Source: SAR324 cluster bacterium
GTDB lineage: Bacteria > SAR324 > NAC60-12
Length of the DNA: 64,000 nt
NCBI GenBank assembly: GCA_028281495.1
Contig: JANQJU010000029.1
Location: forward strand, 1 to 64,000
Reading direction: 5' to 3'
The translations under genes and the position numbers were made by a program. Below are positions 35,880 to 45,740 of this stretch, piece by piece. Numbering within the stretch: position 1 is the stretch's first letter; each line of letters opens with the position of its first letter. The notes beneath the pieces are model-generated. The model was not told the origin of the DNA and ran no database searches. It saw nothing but the letters and a program-made list of their open reading frames with translations.

Positions 35880-36650
35880 ATGTGTCTGATTCTTCTTTCC
35901 TACCGTCAGTATCCGCAATATCCTCTTATTCTTATTTCGAATCGGGATGAATTTTATAATCGCCCAACGAGCAATGCTGCTTTTTGGCAAGACAATCCCA
36001 ATGTTTTGGCGGGTCGTGATTTGGAGCAGAATGGTACTTGGCTCGGAATAACCCGCCAAGGGCGGATTGCGATGGTGACTAATTTCCGAGATCTTCAACC
36101 AGAACCAGACGATGCCTTGAGTCGAGGTTGGTTGGTCAGCAATTTTTTGACAGCGACACAAGAACCAGTTTCTTATCTTAAACAAATCTCCCAACAAAAA
36201 TTCAGATATCGAGGGTTCAATCTTCTAGTAGGTGATCAACAGACATTGGGTTATTTTTCTAACCGTAGCGAAGAGGTTAAAGTCTTAGCGCCGGGGCTAT
36301 ATGGCCTGAGCAATCACCTTCTTGACACCCCTTGGCCCAAACTAGTTTTTGGGAAAACAGAGCTTGACCACTTGTTATCTGCGCATTCTACGCCGCCCAC
36401 TGAAAAGTTGTTTCAACTGCTGGCAGAGTCAACTCCCTTCCCTGATCATGAGCTTCCGAACACTGGAATCGGTTTAGAGCTAGAACAAAAATTGTCCCCT
36501 CTTTGTATAGAAACCCCCACGTATGGCACACGAACGTCAACGATTGTAATTCTTCAAAAAGGCGGTAAAGTGACGTTTCTTGAACGTGCACGCGACCCTC
36601 AGTCTCTTCAGTGGCAAGAGACGAGCAAATTTTGCTTCCAGTTGAATTGA
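35880..36650 (+). CDS. NRDE/TANGO2-family protein
   Basis: About 256 residues beginning MCLILLSYRQYP, with Cys2 conserved in the NRDE family, and the name-giving ISNRDEFYNRPT. Further family blocks are LAGRDLEQNGTWLGIT, RIAMVTNFRD and LLVGDQQTLGYFSNR. The start at this Met places Cys at position 2 as in relatives. The family has an Ntn-hydrolase-like fold and has been linked to haem or lipid handling, but its bacterial role is not settled. It is followed closely by selB. Confidence 0.85.
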   Translation: MCLILLSYRQYPQYPLILISNRDEFYNRPTSNAAFWQDNPNVLAGRDLEQNGTWLGITRQGRIAMVTNFRDLQPEPDDALSRGWLVSNFLTATQEPVSYLKQISQQKFRYRGFNLLVGDQQTLGYFSNRSEEVKVLAPGLYGLSNHLLDTPWPKLVFGKTELDHLLSAHSTPPTEKLFQLLAESTPFPDHELPNTGIGLELEQKLSPLCIETPTYGTRTSTIVILQKGGKVTFLERARDPQSLQWQETSKFCFQLN

Positions 36651-36662
36651 ACACCCTTTCCT

Positions 36663-38582
36663 ATGCTCAATCCACAGAATTTTATTGTAGGTACTGCGGG
36701 GCATATTGATCATGGAAAAACCACTCTGGTCAAAGCTCTGACAGGAATTGATACTGATCGCTGGGATGAAGAGAAAAAACGCGGTATTACAATCGATCTT
36801 GGATTTGCTCATTACCGAGATGAAAATGGAACCCAACTAGCCTTTATTGATGCACCGGGGCACGAAAAATTCGTGCATAATATGCTTGCAGGAGCAGCTG
36901 GATTAGATGCTGTTATGTTAGTAGTGGCAGCAGATGAAGGGGTGATGCCTCAAACCCGTGAACATTTAGATATCTGTAATTTTTTGGGAATTTCCTCCGG
37001 GATAGTTGTGCTGACTCGTTGTGATTTGGTAGAAGATCCTGAACTTATTGAGCTTTGCGAGGAGGAGGTCCGAGAATTGACAACAGGGACATTTCTCGAT
37101 TCTGCTCCTATCCATTCCGTCTCTGCTATTTCTGGATCGGGGTTGGATGGATTAAAAAATACCCTATCCCAGCTTTGTCAGAAGCTTCAGCCCCGGCATT
37201 ACGATAAACCCTTCCGAAGCATCATTGATCGTTCGTTCACTATCAAAGGGTTTGGTACGGTAGTCACTGGAACCGTATTGACAGGCCGTTGGAACAAGGG
37301 TGATGATTTGTGGCAATATCCACACCATCAACCAATAAGGGTGAGAGGGCTACAAGTACACGGACAAGCGACTGAACAAGCAGAGGCTGGCCAGCGTGTG
37401 GCCTTCAATTTAGCGGGTCTGAGTAAAGAGGATATTCAACGTGGAGATCAACTAGCTTCCCCTCATTCTTTGATGAATAGCTACATGTTAAACGTTGAGC
37501 TGTCAGTATTGGCAACCATACCATTCTCCTTACACCGCCGAGATCGAGTCCGGCTCCATTTAGGTACTCAAGAAGTGATCGGCAGAATCATTCCATTAGA
37601 ACAAGAATCTATAGAGCCAGGAGATTCCCAACTTGCTCAATTGCGCTTAGAAAAGCCTGTTAGTGGGCGTTTTGGAGATCCGCTTATTATCCGTCAGTTT
37701 TCGCCTGTTCGCACTCTAGGAGGGGGGCGTATTATTGATCCTGCTCCTAGCAAGTCTCGAAGAATTCGGGCTGAGTTAAAGAAACGCCTAGATCTAGTCC
37801 GTGGTCAAGACAAGCAACAACAAATTGAACAAGTAATTTATTTACAAGCAACTCAGGGAGTTTGGCAAAAAGATTTGACCAGTCGTTCTGGTCTATCAGA
37901 AAAGCAAGTCAGAAACATCTTACAGAACCTGTTGTCACAACGTCGATTGCTATGTATTGACCCCGACGGGAAACGTTATTTGCATATTGAGCACGTCAAT
38001 CGAATGGGAAAATTTGTTTATCGATTGGTCGAAATGTACCATCGTAATCATCCTGACAGGGAAGGAGTGACACGTGCTGAATTGCAGGGTAAGCTTGCTC
38101 CAATTGTTTACAATGAACGTGAAGCCGAGGCACTACTTGCTTACTTGGTAAAACTCGGAAAATTGATACTAGATCAGTCTTATTATCATACTCCAAACCA
38201 TCAAAAGAAGTTTTCCCAAGATCAGGAACAAGCCCTTGTTCGTCTGCTCGAATTAGTGGAGCAAGGAAAATATCAGCCGCCTCGGAAAACGCATCTTTTA
38301 GAGCAAAGCCAACTTGATGAGAAGGAAGGGATGGCTATATTAAAAATTGCATGCCATGACCGGTTATTAGTACGAGTTGCCTCAGATTTATACTATCTAC
38401 CTCATCAGCTAGATGAAATTGCAGACAAGATTCAAGAATATTTTTGCACACATGAGAGACTGACTGTAATTGACTTCAAGAGCGAACTCGATATTAGTCG
38501 CAAACATGCTGTTGATCTATTGGAATATTTTGATTCCCAGCGGGTCACGATTCGTATCGATAATCATCGTGTGCTATGTTAA
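36663..38582 (+). CDS. selB: selenocysteine-specific elongation factor SelB
   Basis: A 639-residue GTPase. The G domain opens with [21 protein letters not shown] and [20 protein letters not shown], which is the diagnostic SelB switch I ([13 protein letters not shown]). [15 protein letters not shown] follows. The C-end holds the winged-helix repeats that read the SECIS hairpin (about 400-639). SelB brings Sec-tRNA to UGA codons. Its presence implies selA, selC and selD elsewhere and at least one selenoprotein; none is evident in this window. It follows the NRDE gene by 12 nt. Confidence 0.96.
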   Translation: MLNPQNFIVGTAGHIDHGKTTLVKALTGIDTDRWDEEKKRGITIDLGFAHYRDENGTQLAFIDAPGHEKFVHNMLAGAAGLDAVMLVVAADEGVMPQTREHLDICNFLGISSGIVVLTRCDLVEDPELIELCEEEVRELTTGTFLDSAPIHSVSAISGSGLDGLKNTLSQLCQKLQPRHYDKPFRSIIDRSFTIKGFGTVVTGTVLTGRWNKGDDLWQYPHHQPIRVRGLQVHGQATEQAEAGQRVAFNLAGLSKEDIQRGDQLASPHSLMNSYMLNVELSVLATIPFSLHRRDRVRLHLGTQEVIGRIIPLEQESIEPGDSQLAQLRLEKPVSGRFGDPLIIRQFSPVRTLGGGRIIDPAPSKSRRIRAELKKRLDLVRGQDKQQQIEQVIYLQATQGVWQKDLTSRSGLSEKQVRNILQNLLSQRRLLCIDPDGKRYLHIEHVNRMGKFVYRLVEMYHRNHPDREGVTRAELQGKLAPIVYNEREAEALLAYLVKLGKLILDQSYYHTPNHQKKFSQDQEQALVRLLELVEQGKYQPPRKTHLLEQSQLDEKEGMAILKIACHDRLLVRVASDLYYLPHQLDEIADKIQEYFCTHERLTVIDFKSELDISRKHAVDLLEYFDSQRVTIRIDNHRVLC

Positions 38583-38688
38583 TTTTAATAGTGAATCAGT
38601 TTTTTTATGTTTTTTGCAGTAATGGTGATTCAGCCAAAGTGACTGCACTGTTCCCAAGTATTACTCAAGCAGATTTTAGGAGAAAAAT

Positions 38689-38847
38689 ATGGCTCTTAAA
38701 TGGATTGCTCCGCAATCAAGATTCATCCTAAAGGTTTTCTTTAAAAGAAATTTTGATTATATGAACGAAGCAGCGCAAAGCATGGTTAACCGTGCTATGT
38801 TAGTGACCGATGTCGCGGTTGTTGTAGGGGTTTTTATGCTTCTATAA
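38689..38847 (+). CDS. small membrane protein, 52 residues
   Basis: A short gene with a strong Shine-Dalgarno (AGGAGA, 7 nt before ATG). It encodes a basic N-half (MALKWIAPQSRF, VFFKRNF) and a hydrophobic C-terminal helix (MLVTDVAVVVGVFMLL). It lies between selB and ubiX in an otherwise empty 330-bp gap. A single-pass membrane peptide is likely. No family is recognised. Confidence 0.5.
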   Translation: MALKWIAPQSRFILKVFFKRNFDYMNEAAQSMVNRAMLVTDVAVVVGVFMLL

Positions 38848-38914
38848 TTCTTGATTTCATACCTCATTTATCTCTAGCCTTCTACCATTCTATCCCTCTT
38901 CATCTCTACAACTC

Positions 38915-39505
38915 ATGAAACGGATTATTATTGCAATTACAGGTGCAACTGGTGTCATTTATGGCATTCGTTTGCTCCAGACTTTTCAAGAAATTGAAGA
39001 CATTGAAGCACATTTAGTGATTTCCAAGCCAGGCATGCAAACCTTGGCTTATGAAACAGAGTGGAGGGTGAAAGATCTGCAACAATTAGCTGACCGTGTA
39101 TACTCGAATAATGATATCGGCGCTGCTATTTCAAGTGGTTCATTCCAAACTTCGGGTATGATCATTGCGCCGTGTTCGATGAACACACTTGCCTCAATAT
39201 CACAAGGAATCTGCGACAAATTAATACCCAGAGCCGCTGATGTAATGTTGAAAGAACGCCGTCGTTTGGTATTGATGGTACGAGAGACTCCTCTCCATTA
39301 TGGGCATCTGAAAAATATGTTGCTAGTTACCCAAATGGGGGCTATTGTTGCTCCGCCTGTGCCAGCATTTTATCACCAGCCTCAATCGGTCAACGATATT
39401 GTAGATCATAGCATTGGCCGCATCCTCGATTTATTTTACATCGAACATGATTTGGTTTCACGTTGGAAAGAAACTCCAGCCTCCTTTGACAAAACTCTAT
39501 CGTGA
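38915..39505 (+). CDS. ubiX: flavin prenyltransferase UbiX
   Basis: A 196-residue flavoprotein starting MKRIIIAITGATGVIYGIRLL (FMN-binding GASG-type loop). SSGSFQTSGMIIAPCSMNTLASISQG and KERRRLVLMVRETPLHYGHLKNML are the prenyl-phosphate and FMN sites. UbiX makes prenylated FMN for UbiD-type decarboxylases in ubiquinone or aromatic-acid pathways. No ubiD gene is adjacent. Confidence 0.93.
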   Translation: MKRIIIAITGATGVIYGIRLLQTFQEIEDIEAHLVISKPGMQTLAYETEWRVKDLQQLADRVYSNNDIGAAISSGSFQTSGMIIAPCSMNTLASISQGICDKLIPRAADVMLKERRRLVLMVRETPLHYGHLKNMLLVTQMGAIVAPPVPAFYHQPQSVNDIVDHSIGRILDLFYIEHDLVSRWKETPASFDKTLS

Positions 39506-39620
39506 CATACAAAGTCCAGGCACATCAGATAAAATCTTCAGGGAAGTAGTATTTTAGAAAAATGTTGTTTAATGATGAACAACTCGATTTGAGACAGATA
39601 TAGTGAATTGAAGAGGGAAG

Positions 39621-40664
39621 GTGGGAATCTTATCTTCGGTTACCAACTACTTTTCCCATGATTTAGCAATAGATCTGGGGACTGCAAACACATTAGTTTA
39701 TATTAAAGGACAAGGAATTGTCATCCGGGAGCCTTCCGTGGTTGCCGTTCAAAAAGACAATAAAGGCGGATACAAAGTATTAGCTGTGGGTGAGGAAGCA
39801 AAATTAATGTTGGGACGGACCCCTGGCAATATTACAGCCATTCGCCCTATGAAAGACGGCGTTATTTCTGACTTTGATGTCACACAGGAAATGCTCCGGT
39901 ATTTCATCAAACAGGTTCAGAAAAAGAATTCACTCCTCCGTTTTAAACCCCGCATTATTATTGCCGTACCTTCTGGTATCACACAGGTAGAGAAACGTGC
40001 TGTTCGTGAGTCTGCTGAATCAGCAGGTGCTAAAGAAATATTTCTCATTGAAGAACCCATGGCCGCCGCAATTGGGGCTGGTCTGCCAATCACTGAAGCA
40101 AATGGGAATATGATTGTTGATATCGGGGGTGGAACCACAGAGGTCGCTGTAATTTCTTTAGCTGGAATAGTTTATAGTGATTCTGCCAGAGTAGGTGGAG
40201 ATGCGATGGATGAAACTATTGTCCAGTTTGTGAAAAAGAAATACAATCTATTGATTGGAGAACGCACCGCTGAAGAAATCAAAATTCATGTAGGGTCAGC
40301 GTATCCAATGAGCGAGCCGAAGACACAAGAAATTAAGGGGCGTGATTTGGTAACTGGCATCCCAAAGACATTAGTACTCAGTGATGAAGAAATACGCGAA
40401 GCTCTGGCTGATGTTTGTAGCGAAATTGTCCAAACCGTTAGGAATGCCCTAGAGCGAACTCCACCCGAATTGGCGTCGGATATTGTAGATAAAGGAATAG
40501 TGCTAGCTGGTGGTGGTTCTTTGCTATCTGGCTTAGATGTCCTACTTCGTGAGCAAACAGGATTGCCTGTATTTCATGCAGAAGACCCTTTAACCTGCGT
40601 TGCAATGGGAACGGGTAAAGTTTTGGACGAAATCGATTTGCTTTCTTCAATTGCGATTGATTGA
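39621..40664 (+). CDS. mreB: rod-shape actin homologue MreB
   Basis: A 347-residue actin-like ATPase from a GTG start. Phosphate-1 [20 protein letters not shown], phosphate-2 [17 protein letters not shown] and the adenosine motif [11 protein letters not shown] are all present. The amphipathic N-end [10 protein letters not shown] targets the inner membrane. It guides lateral wall synthesis. First gene of mreBCD-mrdA. Confidence 0.97.
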   Translation: MGILSSVTNYFSHDLAIDLGTANTLVYIKGQGIVIREPSVVAVQKDNKGGYKVLAVGEEAKLMLGRTPGNITAIRPMKDGVISDFDVTQEMLRYFIKQVQKKNSLLRFKPRIIIAVPSGITQVEKRAVRESAESAGAKEIFLIEEPMAAAIGAGLPITEANGNMIVDIGGGTTEVAVISLAGIVYSDSARVGGDAMDETIVQFVKKKYNLLIGERTAEEIKIHVGSAYPMSEPKTQEIKGRDLVTGIPKTLVLSDEEIREALADVCSEIVQTVRNALERTPPELASDIVDKGIVLAGGGSLLSGLDVLLREQTGLPVFHAEDPLTCVAMGTGKVLDEIDLLSSIAID

Positions 40665-40765
40665 CGCCTTGTCCCTACCCACCTCGCCATGTCCTAATAG
40701 CTTTCATTCTGCTCTTCCCGATACGCTGTGTCTATCATCCAATTTTCTTAATCAAAGTTTGAACA

Positions 40766-41614
40766 ATGTTTGACTGGATCAAAAGACACCGTCTCTCCTT
40801 TGCGATTGCGGTCGTTCTGGTTGGAACTCTTGTTCTACTATTTCAAGCTAGGCAGGCATCTGATGGTTCTCGCATTCAGAGTATAGCCCAGACAGTGACT
40901 TATCCGATACAAATTGTGTTTCATCACCTTTTCTCTGTTACAAGTGAGGTAGCGAATTCGTACTTATATCTGGTGCAATTGCAGAAAGAAAATAAAGAAT
41001 TGCGCCAGCAGATTTCATCACTTCAGGAAGAAGTGAATCAGTACATTGAAGAGTCGATTCAGTACCATCGACTGAAAGTCCAGCTAGAATTCGCCGAACA
41101 GAATCCCAACCGCAAGATCTTTACTGAAGTCATTGGTGAGTCGATTGATAACTTCCACCAAACGCTGCAAATAAACCGAGGTTCCATCCATGGTATACAA
41201 CGCAATTTTGCGGTGATTTTGAAAGAAGGAGTGGTCGGTCGCATTCAGACGGTCAGCCCTTTCCAATCTACCGTTCAGTTAATTTTGGATCGCCGTATGC
41301 GATTTCCTGCAATTATTCAGCGTACTCGTGCCAAAGGGTTGGTTTACGGAACCCATGAGGGTTTAGAGTTACGACGTATCCATTTAAGGGCTGATATAAA
41401 AGAAGGAGATCGGATTGTCACAAATGGATTAAGTGCATTATTTCCTAAAGGGCTTTTGGTAGGGATTGTCACGTCTATCGAAAGTGAAGAACATGAATTG
41501 TTTCAAACAGCAAAGATTCGTCCCGTGGTTGACTTTGACAAAATCGAAGGGGCATTCGTAGTCTTGGAACATGTTGAACCTCCACCCCCCCCTCCTACGA
41601 TACCCAACCAATGA
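40766..41614 (+). CDS. mreC: cell-shape protein MreC
   Basis: A 282-residue protein: transmembrane helix (about 8-27), coiled coil (about 65-105) and a periplasmic beta domain (QTLQINRGSIHGIQRNFAVI, GVVGRIQTVSPFQSTVQLILD, GDRIVTNGLSALFPKGLLVG). It links MreB to PBP2. A Pro-rich end (PPPPPPTIP) overlaps the mreD start by 4 nt. Confidence 0.93.
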   Translation: MFDWIKRHRLSFAIAVVLVGTLVLLFQARQASDGSRIQSIAQTVTYPIQIVFHHLFSVTSEVANSYLYLVQLQKENKELRQQISSLQEEVNQYIEESIQYHRLKVQLEFAEQNPNRKIFTEVIGESIDNFHQTLQINRGSIHGIQRNFAVILKEGVVGRIQTVSPFQSTVQLILDRRMRFPAIIQRTRAKGLVYGTHEGLELRRIHLRADIKEGDRIVTNGLSALFPKGLLVGIVTSIESEEHELFQTAKIRPVVDFDKIEGAFVVLEHVEPPPPPPTIPNQ

Positions 41615-42135
41615 AAGTTATATTTTGGATTCTTATCGGCCTCATAAGTCTATGGACCGAAGCAACAGCTAGTAGCTACCTTCGAATTTGGGATCTCAAG
41701 ATTGATTTGGTTTTCATAGTCCTTCTATTGTTGATGCTACGTTGGAAATCCTCGTTCCTTTTGTTTTATGGTCTGGTTCTTGGGATTATAACTGATGCTT
41801 TGTCTCATTCGATGCTTGGAGTCTATGGTTTGTCTTATTTCCTCATTCTGTCTTTGACGCGGTGGATTGGAGAATGGTTTTACGACAATAATATTTTTTC
41901 TACATTTTTGTTTGTCGCCTTGCTTTCATTATTAGAAGGTATCTGTGCACTTACATTGCTCAAGCTGTTGACTCCTACACTGTCTTGGAATACGCTTTTT
42001 ATAAGCGTCTTAGTACCTCTGTCTTTGATACACGGTTTGCTTTCTCCTCCGCTTTTGATGATTATCATTCGAGTGGAACGAATATTGAAGCTAGCTCCAG
42101 AAGATAATATTCAGACTTCTTCTTCAAGCCCATGA
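41611..42135 (+). CDS. mreD: cell-shape membrane protein MreD
   Basis: A 174-residue protein with five or six hydrophobic helices and the family-typical acidic/hydrophobic start. It starts within the mreC stop (ATGA overlap). Identification rests on size, topology and position between mreC and mrdA. Confidence 0.85.
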   Translation: MKVIFWILIGLISLWTEATASSYLRIWDLKIDLVFIVLLLLMLRWKSSFLLFYGLVLGIITDALSHSMLGVYGLSYFLILSLTRWIGEWFYDNNIFSTFLFVALLSLLEGICALTLLKLLTPTLSWNTLFISVLVPLSLIHGLLSPPLLMIIIRVERILKLAPEDNIQTSSSSP

Positions 42136-42139
42136 GCAA

Positions 42140-44035
42140 ATGATGAAAATCAGCCCTCTACAACCTAATGAGATACAACTTTTTCGGAGTAGGGTAACCG
42201 TAATTGGTGTCATAATCACCCTGCTCTTTTCTTTGTTGGGATCCCGTTTATGGTATTTACAGATTCTTAATGGAAAAGATTACGAGGAAATTTCACAAGG
42301 AAATCGTATTCGGCTAGTCCCACAAGCAGCACCACGCGGAGTAATTTATGACAGAAATGGAGTTGCCCTAGCAGATAATCGTCCAGCATATCAACTACAG
42401 CTCATTCGGGAAGATACAAGAAATTTAGAGCAAACCCTTCAAAACCTTTCGAATGCTTTACAAATTCCTTATGCATCTTTACGCAAAAAGGTTCATGATA
42501 ATCGTTCCCAAGCTCCATTTAAGCCCATTATCCTTGACGAAGATCTTGGCTATCGAAAGGCAGTAATTGTAGAGACATACCAAGAAGATTTTCCTGGGAT
42601 ATCGATTGTCATTCAATCTAGACGATTTTACCCTCACAATAAAATCGCTTCTCATCTCTTAGGATATGTGGGTGTTCGTTCCGAAGAACAAGAAAATGCT
42701 TTGCCAAAAAATCAAGACCGCTCAGGGCTAATCATTGGCCAAGCGGGTATGGAACTTTTGAACAATGAGATTTTAATAGGTAAGGACGGTGGCAAACAAA
42801 TCGAAGTAGATAATGTTGGCCGAGAGTTGCGAATTTTGAATAAACCAGTCAATCCGATTTCGGGCGATGACTTGTATTTAACAATCGATACTCGACTCCA
42901 AAAGTTCGTCCATACAACCATGCAAGGGCAGAGTGGTGCAGTTGTTGTGATGCGTCCTAAGACTGGTGAAATTTTAGCAATGGCGAGTTTTCCTAATTTC
43001 AATCCAAATCTTTTTGCAGCAGGCATTAGCCGTAAAAATTGGAACCGTTTAACTAATAATCCGGACCATCCCTTGGAAAATAAAGCCATTCAAGGAGCTT
43101 ATCCGCCTGGTTCTCCATTCAAACTTGTGACAGGTTATGCAGGTCTAGATATGGGAGTGATCAACGAATATACTACTTATGTTTGTAATGGATTTTACTA
43201 CCTTAAAGGTCGACGAACTCCCTATAAATGTTGGTCTTGGGAGCGAGGAGGCCATGGAATTGTTGATATTCGGAAAGCTGTCCAGATGTCTTGTAATGTT
43301 TTCTTCTATCAGGTCGCTCAAGAAATTGGGGTAGATCGACTGCATGATTATGCAAAGAAATTTGGATTTGGTTTAGCGACCAGAATCAATCTTCCGAATG
43401 AAAAACAAGGACTAGTACCAAGCGAAGCGTGGAAGTTAAATACATTTGGTGAGAGGTGGTATCGTGGAGAAACGCCTCCAGTCTCTATAGGTCAAGGCTA
43501 TCTTAGTGCGACTCCGATGCAGCTGATCAACTTTATCAATATTATTGCGAATAATGGTATGGGAGTGCAGCCGCAGCTAGTTATGAATCGAGAATCGCTT
43601 CCTGTCCCGAAGCCCTTAGGTTTTAACAAAGAATATTTACAATTACTCCGTGAAGGAATGGTTTTGGCCGTCAATGAGCGTGGTGGGACTGCCCGTGTGA
43701 GTCAATCTGAAAAAATGCTTATTGCTGCTAAAACTGGAACAGCTCAGGTGGTAAGCCATAAGACTACCAAAAATTGGGATAAACAAAAAAAATCTCTTCG
43801 TGCATTTCAAAATCACGCTTGGTTTGTTGCCTTTGGCCCCGCAGAGAATCCAGAAATATCAGTAGCCGTTTTAGTAGAGCATGGCGGTGGGGGAGCTAAA
43901 GCAGCAGGGCCAGTAGCCAAAAAAATATTCGACTATTACATCGAAAATTTCTATGAACCAGAAGCTGCAACAGAAGAAGACCGTCCTCAAAGTGCGTTTA
44001 CGCAGCAGCTCCAGCAAGCATTCCTGCCCAATTGA
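42140..44035 (+). CDS. mrdA: penicillin-binding protein 2
   Basis: A 631-residue class B transpeptidase. One N-terminal transmembrane helix (about 18-38), a dimerisation domain with APRGVIYDRNGVALADN, and the transpeptidase domain with the catalytic Ser in YPPGSPFKLV (S-x-x-K motif), SCN in MSCNVFF and KTG in AAKTGTAQV. It cross-links lateral wall under the elongasome. Four nt after mreD. rodA is not in the window. Confidence 0.95.
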   Translation: MMKISPLQPNEIQLFRSRVTVIGVIITLLFSLLGSRLWYLQILNGKDYEEISQGNRIRLVPQAAPRGVIYDRNGVALADNRPAYQLQLIREDTRNLEQTLQNLSNALQIPYASLRKKVHDNRSQAPFKPIILDEDLGYRKAVIVETYQEDFPGISIVIQSRRFYPHNKIASHLLGYVGVRSEEQENALPKNQDRSGLIIGQAGMELLNNEILIGKDGGKQIEVDNVGRELRILNKPVNPISGDDLYLTIDTRLQKFVHTTMQGQSGAVVVMRPKTGEILAMASFPNFNPNLFAAGISRKNWNRLTNNPDHPLENKAIQGAYPPGSPFKLVTGYAGLDMGVINEYTTYVCNGFYYLKGRRTPYKCWSWERGGHGIVDIRKAVQMSCNVFFYQVAQEIGVDRLHDYAKKFGFGLATRINLPNEKQGLVPSEAWKLNTFGERWYRGETPPVSIGQGYLSATPMQLINFINIIANNGMGVQPQLVMNRESLPVPKPLGFNKEYLQLLREGMVLAVNERGGTARVSQSEKMLIAAKTGTAQVVSHKTTKNWDKQKKSLRAFQNHAWFVAFGPAENPEISVAVLVEHGGGGAKAAGPVAKKIFDYYIENFYEPEAATEEDRPQSAFTQQLQQAFLPN

Positions 44036-44059
44036 ATCCTTTCTTGATGAATAGAATCC

Positions 44060-44653
44060 ATGATTGTGCAAACCCGAAAGTTTTGCCTCGCTTCTTCCTC
44101 TCCTCGCCGCCACGAATTGTTACAACGCTATGGAATTCAGTTTGAGGGCTGCTCACCAGATATTGATGAGGCCGTACTGCAAAATGAAGAAGTGACGGCC
44201 TATGTACTTCGGCTTTCCTACGAGAAAGCAATAGCTGCAAAACCTAAGTTTGCCGATTCTATTATTTTAGCTGGAGACACAAGCGTATTCTACAATCAAC
44301 AGATTTTGGGTAAACCAAAAGATGCTGCTGAAGCAATACTTATGCTAGAAGCTTTGAGTGACCAACTTCACCTTGTGTATTCTGCTTACACGATTTTGGA
44401 TGCTTTGTCTGGGCACTATATACAAGACTTTGTTGCCACGGAGGTGCAGTTTGCTGTTTTATCTTCTGAATGGATACGTTGGTATGTGGAAACCGGTGAT
44501 GCAATGGATAAAGCTGGGGCTTATTCCTTCCAGGGGATAGGAACTGTAATGGTGGAAGAAATTAAAGGTTCTTATAATAATGTAATTGGATTCCCCATAG
44601 AAAAAATCTTTTGGCATCTGATTCGTGAAGGTTGGTTAAAATTTTCTAAGTGA
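44060..44653 (+). CDS. maf: Maf-type nucleotide pyrophosphatase
   Basis: A 197-residue Maf/HAM1-like protein. ASSSPRRHELLQRYGI is the family P-loop, and GDTSVFYNQQILGKPKD and GAYSFQGIGTVMVEEIKGSYNNVIGFP are the remaining conserved blocks. Such enzymes hydrolyse non-canonical NTPs such as dTTP/UTP or modified pyrimidines. In the usual dTTP/UTP (YhdE) subfamily the loop is GADTVV-like; here it is GDTSVF, so subfamily is uncertain. Confidence 0.88.
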   Translation: MIVQTRKFCLASSSPRRHELLQRYGIQFEGCSPDIDEAVLQNEEVTAYVLRLSYEKAIAAKPKFADSIILAGDTSVFYNQQILGKPKDAAEAILMLEALSDQLHLVYSAYTILDALSGHYIQDFVATEVQFAVLSSEWIRWYVETGDAMDKAGAYSFQGIGTVMVEEIKGSYNNVIGFPIEKIFWHLIREGWLKFSK

Positions 44654-45714
44654 GTGTTTCTCAATTAATCTCTTTAGTGCTTCAACTTATGTTACAAAAT
44701 TTTATTCGGTTTCATTTCTTATTTGCACTATTAATTTGTTTTTTAAATCTTCAGCTTTCAGCTGTTTGGGCATCCGAGGAAGAGCTTCTTCCTCCTTCGG
44801 TATGGCAAGTATATTTGAAGTGGCAGCAGACTCCAGAGTATAGTAAAGCTTATGGGAATAGTGGACAGCAGATTCCGCTTGACGAGTTGTTGATTCGGGA
44901 TAGAGATGTCCGTAAGCGTATAGGAGGTAAGCTCACTCGAAAAGAATCTCGTTTTGATTTTCGCCTTCGCTACGGAATATCACATGATTGGTCAATTTCT
45001 CTTCAAATTCCTATCATTTCTAAAATGCAAAGCTCATCTCTCTTTGTGGAAGAGGTCGCTGGAGGGGAAGACCTATTAGAATTGAATCAGAAGTCTCAAA
45101 AGACTGTAGACAACTTGAAATCAGATTCAACATCGGGAATAGGAGATAGCGTTATCCGGGTAATTTATACTCTTTCTTCAACGAATGATGGATTGTTTCA
45201 AGGTGGATTCTCGCTGACTTTGCCAACTGGCGAGACGGGGACACCCCGAGGAGTTTTCTCAAACTCAATTGGTGACCGTCAGACTGACTTGTCAGGTTTT
45301 GTGAATTATATTTTTTATCCCTATATCCGGGGTTTTCGCCACGGTCCTTATCTGGAGCTTACGAATCAGTTTGAAGGTGAAAGAGAAACTTTGGAAGGGA
45401 TTAAGGGAAGCTATTTTGGCCATACACTAATAAATATACGTTATCATCTGAACTATGAATGGTCGAATTGGTTCGCTGGAGGGCGTTTCGATTACTTGGG
45501 CGGTGGAGGAAGTTCGATTGATGGAGAAAGCCAGAATGATACATTTTTTATTACTAGCATCCAGGCACAATTAGGGTACGGTAATCTTAGTGATTTGGAA
45601 AAGGCATTTGTGAGCTTCCCTTATCAACTACGTATAGGGGCAACTACACCTCTCCAAGGGAGAAATTATCCCACAATGTCACATATTCAGATTACTGGGA
45701 TATTTTACTTTTAA
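44650..45714 (+). CDS. outer-membrane beta-barrel-like protein
   Basis: A 354-residue secreted protein. A signal peptide (FHFLFALLICFLNLQLSAVWA, cleavage near residue 40) precedes a mature part rich in alternating strands such as FDFRLRYGISHDWSISLQIPI, GGFSLTLPTGE and YQLRIGATTPLQGRNYP. The last residue pattern (TGIFYF) fits a barrel C-terminus. The GTG start overlaps maf by 4 nt; Met14 (44689) is an alternative. It resembles DUF-type transporters of the phenol-MetA kind, but no function is assigned. Confidence 0.6.
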   Translation: MSVSQLISLVLQLMLQNFIRFHFLFALLICFLNLQLSAVWASEEELLPPSVWQVYLKWQQTPEYSKAYGNSGQQIPLDELLIRDRDVRKRIGGKLTRKESRFDFRLRYGISHDWSISLQIPIISKMQSSSLFVEEVAGGEDLLELNQKSQKTVDNLKSDSTSGIGDSVIRVIYTLSSTNDGLFQGGFSLTLPTGETGTPRGVFSNSIGDRQTDLSGFVNYIFYPYIRGFRHGPYLELTNQFEGERETLEGIKGSYFGHTLINIRYHLNYEWSNWFAGGRFDYLGGGGSSIDGESQNDTFFITSIQAQLGYGNLSDLEKAFVSFPYQLRIGATTPLQGRNYPTMSHIQITGIFYF

Positions 45715-45740
45715 AAACTGAATCCATTCTGAAAGCATTT

